The translations under genes and the position numbers were made by a program. 10,518 nt of DNA from an uncultured Oscillospiraceae bacterium (GTDB taxonomy: Bacteria; Bacillota; Clostridia; Oscillospirales; Acutalibacteraceae), in NCBI GenBank assembly GCA_900549055.1, contig URNB01000071.1:1-10518 (forward strand), given 5' to 3'. Positions 5,934 through 10,518 of the stretch are shown here, piece after piece. Position 1 is the first letter of the stretch; the number at the start of each line of letters is the position of its first letter. The notes below the pieces were generated by a model. The model was not told the DNA's origin. It did no database searches and was given only the letters and a program-made list of their open reading frames with translations.

Positions 5934-6704
5934 ATGCCTGCAACGATCTGCTACGGGCGGCAGGACTGCCATGATTTACATTCATGGGGACCCGGCATAA
6001 GGACCTGCTATGTATTGCATTATATAATAAAGGGTAAGGGAACGTTTATAAACGGCGGTAAAAGCTATGCTTTAGCGGCGGGGGAGAGCTTTGTGATACG
6101 CCCGTTTGATAATATTGCGTATTACCCCGATGAAAAAGAGCCATGGGAATACACATGGATTGAGTTTAACGGTGAAAAATATGTTTCCTTGCTTAATAGG
6201 ATAGACTTTGCAAGGGATAACTGCATAATCGGCGCGGTAGACAAAGAGAGTATCATGCCGCTTTTCGATATTATAAACCGAATAAGCCTCGGAACGCAAA
6301 AGAACACCGTGAACGGCATGGCTTCGGCAATACTGGGGGTTTACGCGGATATGTTTGAGAACTGCGCAAAATCGGGCGAAAACGATTGCTTTGACTCGGC
6401 GCGGTCTTTAATTGAAAACAATTTTCATAAACCCGATTTTGACCTTTCCGCGGTGTGCGGCGCGCTTGGCATAAGCCGCGCCACTCTGCACAGGTGCTTT
6501 GTGCGGGTGTGCGCAACGCCGCCCGGGGTATATCTTGCAAAATACCGCCTTGACAGAGCGCGGGATTTTTTGGAGCGAGGCTTTTCGGTAAAATCTACCG
6601 CGCTTTCCTGCGGTTTTTCCGATTCTCTTTATTTCTCGAAGGTATTCAAGACTTCCGTCGGCATATCCCCCGGCAAATACAAAAAGAACGCGTCTACCGA
6701 ATAA
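5934..6704 (+). CDS. AraC-family transcriptional regulator
   Basis: The 256-residue protein has an N-terminal cupin-like AraC ligand-binding domain (about 15-85, with HYIIKGKGTF and AAGESFVIRP) and two C-terminal helix-turn-helix motifs (about 155-252). The first is around LSAVCGALGISRATLHRCF (171-189), and the second contains STALSCGFSDSLYFSKVFK (221-239), followed by the family's GISPGKYK ending. The preferred start is ATG 5934 because GGAGGA (5921-5926) is 7 bases upstream; an in-frame ATG at 5904 has no such site and would add ten residues rich in Tyr, Phe and Thr. It is divergent from the alpha-galactosidase operon, the typical place for a local sugar-responsive activator, so it probably controls that operon and perhaps itself. 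The ligand is unknown; an alpha-galactoside or galactose is inference. Confidence 0.93.
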   Translation: MPATICYGRQDCHDLHSWGPGIRTCYVLHYIIKGKGTFINGGKSYALAAGESFVIRPFDNIAYYPDEKEPWEYTWIEFNGEKYVSLLNRIDFARDNCIIGAVDKESIMPLFDIINRISLGTQKNTVNGMASAILGVYADMFENCAKSGENDCFDSARSLIENNFHKPDFDLSAVCGALGISRATLHRCFVRVCATPPGVYLAKYRLDRARDFLERGFSVKSTALSCGFSDSLYFSKVFKTSVGISPGKYKKNASTE

Positions 6705-6739
6705 CGCTCCGCGATTTTTACAATCTTTCAAAAACCGTC

Positions 6740-6768
6740 TTGATAAACAAGGCGATAGGTAGTATAAT
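6740..6768 (+). promoter_or_regulatory. Sigma-A promoter of the LemA-like gene
   Basis: The -35 TTGATA (6740-6745), a 17-base spacer and the -10 TATAAT (6763-6768) put the start near 6775, giving a leader of about 20 bases. The gene is thus separate from the AraC gene upstream. No clear terminator is seen between 6705 and 6739. Confidence 0.85.
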
Positions 6769-6793
6769 ATTGATATGTTAAGGGGGATTTTTT

Positions 6794-7435
6794 ATGAATT
6801 ACAACGCGAAAAACAGTCTTTTACTCCAGCTGCTGAAGCTTTTCAGCGCGTATATAGTTTCGCAACTGCTTATAGTTTTTATATTCGCGGCTGCCGTATC
6901 AGGCGATGAAATACCCGAAAAATACGATCTGCCTATGGTTATTATTGCAATACTGCTGGCTTTTGCGGTTAATATGGTAATAGATTTCAACGCGATAGCA
7001 AGGCTTAAAAGCACCATTGCAAAATCAAAATCGGATATAGCGGCGGTAACCGAAACCGGCGCCGCCCTTATAGACAAGGCGGAGCGCGTTGCCGATAAAT
7101 ACAGAAAATCCGAAACCGATGTGTATTCGGAATTTGCCGAAGCCCGCAGCGGCAAGCGCATACGCAACGGAAATGACTTCAAAGCGGTTATGGAGGCATA
7201 CCCCGAGCTTAAATCAAACGAGCATACCCAAAAGCTTTTAAATCAAATTGAGCAGACGGAAAACGCAAAGCTCAAAGCCCGCATGACCTACAGCGAAGCG
7301 GCGGCGAAATATAACGCAAAAATACACTCATTCCCGATTGTTATGTTGCGCCGTGCGATGAAGTGGGAGGATGAAGTAATTACCGCAGGTATTCCGAAAG
7401 AAGACATTGTTTCGGATGAAGAGTTGGGTATTTAA
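6794..7435 (+). CDS. LemA-like membrane protein
   Basis: The 213-residue protein has two hydrophobic segments (about 14-35 and 46-63) followed by a long, charged, mainly helical region. Residues 128-190 carry LemA-family features: a YPELKSN block (136-142), an E-N-L-R helix (157-164) and YNAKIHSFPIVML (173-185). LemA proteins are membrane-anchored helical bundles with no firmly assigned biochemical role. The N-terminal half of the domain is divergent, and the usual single anchor is replaced by two predicted segments, so I call it LemA-like rather than LemA. AGGGGGA lies 7 bases before ATG 6794. It has its own strong promoter and no operon partner, and it converges with the glycosylase gene, with only 9 bases between their stop codons. 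The acidic C-terminal tail (KEDIVSDEE) is likely flexible. Confidence 0.8.
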   Translation: MNYNAKNSLLLQLLKLFSAYIVSQLLIVFIFAAAVSGDEIPEKYDLPMVIIAILLAFAVNMVIDFNAIARLKSTIAKSKSDIAAVTETGAALIDKAERVADKYRKSETDVYSEFAEARSGKRIRNGNDFKAVMEAYPELKSNEHTQKLLNQIEQTENAKLKARMTYSEAAAKYNAKIHSFPIVMLRRAMKWEDEVITAGIPKEDIVSDEELGI

Positions 7436-7444
7436 TAGGATAGC

Positions 7445-7918
7445 TTATTTTATTATCTGCCACGCGTTTATCAGTCTGTCAAGCGACCAAGCCGCGTTTG
7501 CGGGGCTGGTTGAGGGCAGGCAGATTGCCTTTTGCCCCACCGTTTTTTCTATATAACGGATATAGTATTTTTCCGCCGTTTTGCCGTTTACAAATATTCG
7601 GCTTACGGCGGTATTTTCAATTATACCCGCAATATCATTCGGTTTAACGTTTTTAATGCTTGTATCGGCAGAGCCTGTAATTTCGCACTCCGCAATGACG
7701 TCCCACAGCGCAAGTTCGTTTTCGAGCACAAGTTTTTTCTTTTGCTCCACCGTTTCGGGAACAGGCGCGGAAAACACGCCCGCAAGCACGCGCCAAAAAC
7801 GATTTTGCGGGTGCCCGTAGAAAAATTCCGCCTCGCGCGATTTAACCGACGGAAAGCTGCCTAAAATAAGCGTTTCCGACTTTTCGCCGTAAAGCGGGGG
7901 AATATTGTGCAGCACCAT
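7445..7918 (-). CDS. Hypoxanthine (deoxyinosine)-DNA glycosylase, UDG superfamily family 6 type
   Basis: The 157-residue protein has UDG-superfamily motifs in the HDG arrangement: ILGSFPSVKSREAEFFYGHPQNRFW (18-42), LWDV (71-74) and the late motif LPSTSPAN (134-141). HDG enzymes remove hypoxanthine (deaminated adenine) from DNA and begin base excision repair; the exact base preference is family inference. It is close to full length for this compact family. The start is placed at ATG 7918 because AAGGGG on the minus strand lies 9 bases upstream; a TTG at 7927 is in frame but has no spacing to that site. The gene begins 5 bases after the permease stop codon and so is the last gene of the metal-uptake operon, an unexpected partner. 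Confidence 0.88.
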   Translation of the reverse strand: MVLHNIPPLYGEKSETLILGSFPSVKSREAEFFYGHPQNRFWRVLAGVFSAPVPETVEQKKKLVLENELALWDVIAECEITGSADTSIKNVKPNDIAGIIENTAVSRIFVNGKTAEKYYIRYIEKTVGQKAICLPSTSPANAAWSLDRLINAWQIIK

Positions 7919-7923
7919 ATTTT

Positions 7924-8772
7924 TCAACCCCTTTTAAGCGCCCTGCCGAGCGCGTAGGATAAAATAAAGCCCGCTATATCCACCGCCACAACCGTAGCCC
8001 CCACAGGCGTTCCCGCAAGCACGGAAATTATCATACCGAGGACGGTGCACACCGCGGCGAAAACCGCCGAAAAAACCGAAACGGCAAAAAAACTTTTATA
8101 AAGCCGCATGGCGGAAAGCGCGGGAAAAACTATAAGCGCCGATATAAGCAGCGAGCCCACAAGATTCATAGCCAGCACTATTACCACCGCGGTTATAACG
8201 GCTATAAGCATATTGTACGCCGAAGTATTCACCCCCGTAGCGCGTGAAAAGCTTTCATCAAACGTCACGGCGAAAAGTTTGTTGTAAAGCAGTATAAACA
8301 GGGTTATTACAACGAGTGACAGCACCGCGCAGAGTATAACCTCGCCCCTTGACAGGGTGAGAATTGAGGTTGAGCCGAAAAGCGTGCCGCAAACATCCCC
8401 CGAAACATTTGCGGAGGGCGAGAAAATATTCATTATCAGATACCCGAACGCCAGCGCCCCGACGGAAAGCATTGCAATTGCGGCGTCCCCCCGAATTTTT
8501 GAGGAATTGCCGCCCTTTAAAAGCAATATTGCGCAAATAACGGTTATCGGCAGTATCACTACGGTTTGGTTTGTAAATTTGAGTACCGCCGCAATCGCCA
8601 TTGCGCCGAATGCCACATGGGAAAGCCCATCCCCTATAAACGAAAAGCGTTTAAGCACAAGAGTCACGCCGAGCAGCGAAGAACAAACGGCAATTAAAAC
8701 CCCCACAATAAGCGCGTACCGCACAAACGGATAGCTGAAATAAAGCTGTAAATTTTTAAACGCTTCCGCCAT
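7924..8772 (-). CDS. znuB: Zinc/manganese ABC transporter permease (ABC-3 family)
   Basis: The 282-residue polytopic membrane protein has about eight hydrophobic helices. The ABC-3 family signature GDGLSHVAFGAMA is at 47-59 and the cytoplasmic-loop segment RGDAAIAMLSVGALAFG is at 94-110. In this family two permeases form the channel for Zn2+ or Mn2+ delivered by a cluster-A9 binding protein. The reading frame overlaps the ATPase gene by 17 bases, so translation is probably coupled; a GGAGG-GAGG purine stretch lies before ATG 8772. The length is normal for the family. The symbol is by family similarity only: zinc, manganese and iron members look alike, and the metal cannot be fixed from the permease. 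Confidence 0.92.
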   Translation of the reverse strand: MAEAFKNLQLYFSYPFVRYALIVGVLIAVCSSLLGVTLVLKRFSFIGDGLSHVAFGAMAIAAVLKFTNQTVVILPITVICAILLLKGGNSSKIRGDAAIAMLSVGALAFGYLIMNIFSPSANVSGDVCGTLFGSTSILTLSRGEVILCAVLSLVVITLFILLYNKLFAVTFDESFSRATGVNTSAYNMLIAVITAVVIVLAMNLVGSLLISALIVFPALSAMRLYKSFFAVSVFSAVFAAVCTVLGMIISVLAGTPVGATVVAVDIAGFILSYALGRALKRG

Positions 8773-9433
8773 TTTTCCTCGCCTCCGTATATTCGTCTGC
8801 CGTGCCGAAAAAGCCGCTTTTGCCTATTTCCAAAATGTGTGTTCCGAGCATTGCGGCGGGTATATCGTGGGTTATCATTATAACCGTCATGCCGTCTCTG
8901 TTAAGTCTTGATATAAGTCTATACATATCCTCCGCCGCCTCGGGGTCAAGCCCCGCCGTGGGTTCATCAAGCAATAAAAGACTTTCGGCGGCGCAAAGCG
9001 CGCGGCATAGCAGCGCCCGCTGCTGCTGCCCGCCCGAAAGAGTGGCATAGCCGCGCTTTACAAGGCTTTCTATTCCCATTTTGCGCATATTAAGAAGCGC
9101 CTCTGCCCTTTGTGCCGCGCTGTAAAACGGGCGGTAACCGCATTTACCCGCAAAGCCCGACATAACAATTTCGCCGACTGTTGCGGGAAAATCGCGCTGA
9201 ACCTCGGTCTGCTGCGGCAGATAGCCGATCTTTTTTAAGTCAAGCGCTGTTTCAAGACTGCCCGATACAGGCTTGTTAAGCCCCAAAAGAGTTTTTATAA
9301 GCGTGCTTTTACCCGAGCCGTTTTCACCTATAACGCAAAGATAATCGCCCTCGTTTACCGTGAAATTTATATTTTCCGCAACGGTTTTTCCGTCATACCC
9401 AAGCGCCAAATCACAAGCCCTTATAAGCGTCAT
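8756..9433 (-). CDS. znuC: Metal ABC transporter ATP-binding protein
   Basis: The 225-residue protein is a complete ABC ATPase. Walker A GENGSGKST is at 36-44, the Q-loop at Q74/Q75, the signature LSGGQQQRA at 132-140, Walker B LLLLDEP at 152-158 and the H-loop histidine H189 in MITHD. It should dimerise under the permease and power metal import. The ATG (9431-9433) directly follows the TGA of the binding-protein gene, and a GGGGTGG stretch inside that gene's end serves as a ribosome binding site. Its 3' end overlaps the permease gene. Order binding protein, ATPase, permease is typical of zinc or manganese importers in Firmicutes. The substrate assignment rests on the neighbours. Confidence 0.94.
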   Translation of the reverse strand: MTLIRACDLALGYDGKTVAENINFTVNEGDYLCVIGENGSGKSTLIKTLLGLNKPVSGSLETALDLKKIGYLPQQTEVQRDFPATVGEIVMSGFAGKCGYRPFYSAAQRAEALLNMRKMGIESLVKRGYATLSGGQQQRALLCRALCAAESLLLLDEPTAGLDPEAAEDMYRLISRLNRDGMTVIMITHDIPAAMLGTHILEIGKSGFFGTADEYTEARKNGGSV

Positions 9434-10381
9434 TCATTCCACCCCGATTTCAAGCGTCTCAAGATTTTTTTCCATAACCGAAATATAGGTCAAGCCGTTT
9501 TTAATATCCTTTTTATTTACGGATTGCATACTGTCAAGCGTTAGAATTTTCTTATTCTTTTTTGACGTGTTGCTGTTTACCGCATTTGCAATATCGCCGT
9601 TTGAAGTTTCGGTTATAAAAATACAGTCGCCGTTTTCATCGGCTTTTTTTGCAAGAAATATCACCGTTTCAAAGCTCGCCTCGGTTTCGGCAGAACAGCC
9701 GGGAAAGGCGGCGTAATAATCCAGTCCGTAATCGTCGGTGAGATACCTGAACGGGAAACGGTCGGCAAAAATCAGGGCTTTTTGTTTTGCGTTTTTCAAA
9801 GCATCGGTATATTTTTCATCCAAGGTCTTAAGAGCTTTAGAATATTCCCCCGCATTTTTGCGGTAAACGGCTGCGTTTTCACCGTCCGCCGCACACAAGG
9901 CCTCCGCGATTTTATCGGTCAGTATTCCGGCGTTTTTAAGGGAAAGCCAAATGTGCTCGTCGGTCTCATCCCCGTCACTTCGCACCGCGGTGCCCTCCTC
10001 GCGCTCGTTCACCGTTCTGTCACCCAAAAGCTCCGTGAGCTTAAGCACCCTTGAATTTTTATTTTCCGAACTTTTTATGACATCCGCCACCCACTTTTCG
10101 GATTCGCCGCCGGTGTATATCAAAACATCGCAGCTGTGCAATCTCACAATATCCGCCGCAGTGGGCTGATAGCTGTGCATATCCGCTCCGTTTTCATTAA
10201 GCAGCGACACCTCTGCCGCCTCTCCCGCAATATTCCGCGCCCAATCGTAAAGCGGAAAAACCGTGCAAAGCACATGAAGCGAGCCGCTCCTTTTTTCGGG
10301 CAGCTCGCCGCAGCCGGCAGATAAAAAAATAACGGCGGCTGTGAGCGCCGCCGCCAAGGCATATTTAATGCGGCCTTTCAT
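9434..10381 (-). CDS. znuA: Metal-binding lipoprotein of the ABC importer (ZnuA/cluster A-I type)
   Basis: From ATG 10381 the protein has 315 residues: a lipoprotein signal MKGRIKYALAAALTAAVIFLSAGC with lipobox LSAGC and modified C24, then a two-lobed metal-binding protein joined by a long helix. Likely ligands are H69 (ADMHSYQPT) and H143 (DEHIW). The usual third histidine region reads FADRFPFRYLTDDYGL (205-220), with no histidine, and the loop before H143 is acidic rather than His-rich. An in-frame TTG at 10405 would add eight residues lying inside the operator; it is rejected because the ATG gives a perfect lipoprotein signal. GGAG lies 11 bases before the ATG, slightly far. It captures Zn2+ or Mn2+ outside the cell for the adjacent ATPase and permease. 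The metal is inferred, with zinc favoured by the operator-like site. Confidence 0.92.
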   Translation of the reverse strand: MKGRIKYALAAALTAAVIFLSAGCGELPEKRSGSLHVLCTVFPLYDWARNIAGEAAEVSLLNENGADMHSYQPTAADIVRLHSCDVLIYTGGESEKWVADVIKSSENKNSRVLKLTELLGDRTVNEREEGTAVRSDGDETDEHIWLSLKNAGILTDKIAEALCAADGENAAVYRKNAGEYSKALKTLDEKYTDALKNAKQKALIFADRFPFRYLTDDYGLDYYAAFPGCSAETEASFETVIFLAKKADENGDCIFITETSNGDIANAVNSNTSKKNKKILTLDSMQSVNKKDIKNGLTYISVMEKNLETLEIGVE

Positions 10382-10396
10382 TCTGCAGTCAACTCC

Positions 10397-10419
10397 AATT
10401 TGCAACTCACTTGCAAATT
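10397..10419. promoter_or_regulatory. Perfect 9-5-9 palindrome, candidate Zur/Fur-family operator
   Basis: Arms AATTTGCAA and TTGCAAATT are separated by five bases. The palindrome begins right after the -10 box and spans the expected transcription start, the ideal place for a repressor. A Fur-family repressor such as Zur is the natural candidate for a metal importer, but the sequence is not the Bacillus Zur consensus and no regulator gene is in the window. Confidence 0.75.
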
Positions 10420-10448
10420 AGTATAACTCCTTTCCTGCCGTTTGTCAA
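10420..10448 (-). promoter_or_regulatory. Sigma-A promoter of the metal-uptake operon
   Basis: The -35 TTGACA (10443-10448), a 17-base spacer and the -10 TATACT (10420-10425) drive the binding protein, ATPase, permease and glycosylase genes. No internal promoter is obvious in the tightly packed operon. Confidence 0.9.
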
Positions 10449-10481
10449 GCCCGAAGCGTTTAATAAAATAATGTCTACTGA

Positions 10482-10507
10482 ATAATTGCATTAGCAAATG
10501 CAATTAT
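10482..10507. promoter_or_regulatory. Perfect 11-4-11 palindrome at the right edge, possible second operator
   Basis: Arms ATAATTGCATT and AATGCAATTAT surround AGCA. It shares the TTGCA...TGCAA core of the operator at 10397-10419. On the plus strand it covers the spacer of a possible promoter, TTGCAT (10486-10491), 17 bases, TAAAAT (10509-10514), pointing out of the window. It may control a divergent gene or act as a second upstream site for the metal operon. Confidence 0.6.
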
Positions 10508-10518
10508 ATAAAATCGAG

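Noticed and set aside
6705..6739. Terminator after the AraC gene
   Set aside because: Only weak 4-bp pairings precede short T runs; not supportable.
7436..7444. Shared terminator between the convergent LemA-like and glycosylase genes
   Set aside because: Only 9 bases separate the stops, and no GC-rich hairpin with a U-tract is seen there.
7919..7927. TTG at 7927 as start of the glycosylase
   Set aside because: It abuts its own ribosome binding site; ATG 7918 has correct spacing.
10382..10405. TTG at 10405 as start of the metal-binding lipoprotein
   Set aside because: It would lie in the operator palindrome and spoil the lipoprotein signal; ATG 10381 gives a standard one.

Overview
The window looks like a chromosomal segment from a Gram-positive, Clostridia-type bacterium, most likely a gut Oscillospiraceae/Ruminococcaceae relative. 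The support is two T-box tRNA-sensing leaders, near-consensus sigma-A promoters (TTGACA-N17-TATAAT type), strong AGGAGG-like ribosome binding sites, a lipoprotein-type metal-binding protein and small coupled genes. The taxonomic assignment is inference, since no marker gene is present. Eight complete genes and one partial gene are seen. There is no rRNA, tRNA, CRISPR array or transposase.

Left part (1-4500, all minus strand): two tandem paralogous genes, each encoding an unusual three-domain protein with an XRE-type helix-turn-helix, a cupin and an AMP-forming acyl-CoA synthetase (the left copy runs off the window). Each has its own sigma-A promoter and its own complete T-box riboswitch with antiterminator and terminator. 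Transcription is therefore expected to rise when a particular tRNA is uncharged. By position the specifier triplets read AUC (Ile) for the right leader and, less surely, GUA (Val) for the left one; both leaders have a UGGU bulge matching tRNAs with discriminator A. The attractive reading is that the enzymes activate scavenged carboxylic acids, such as branched-chain acids, to CoA thioesters for making amino acids by reductive carboxylation.

Middle (4501-6704): a minus-strand pair made of a GH27 alpha-galactosidase and a translationally coupled 63-residue Cys4 protein, divergent from a plus-strand AraC-family regulator that probably controls them. The roughly 110-bp intergenic region holds a good promoter for the GH27 pair, an inverted repeat over its -35 box and a symmetric 11-bp repeat embracing both ribosome binding sites.

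Right part (6705-10518): a LemA-like membrane protein gene with its own promoter, convergent with a four-gene minus-strand operon encoding a zinc/manganese-type ABC importer (lipoprotein, ATPase, permease) and a UDG-superfamily hypoxanthine-DNA glycosylase. The operon promoter is followed by a perfect 9-5-9 palindrome placed like a repressor operator (Zur/Fur-family candidate). A second perfect palindrome lies at the right edge inside a possible divergent promoter.
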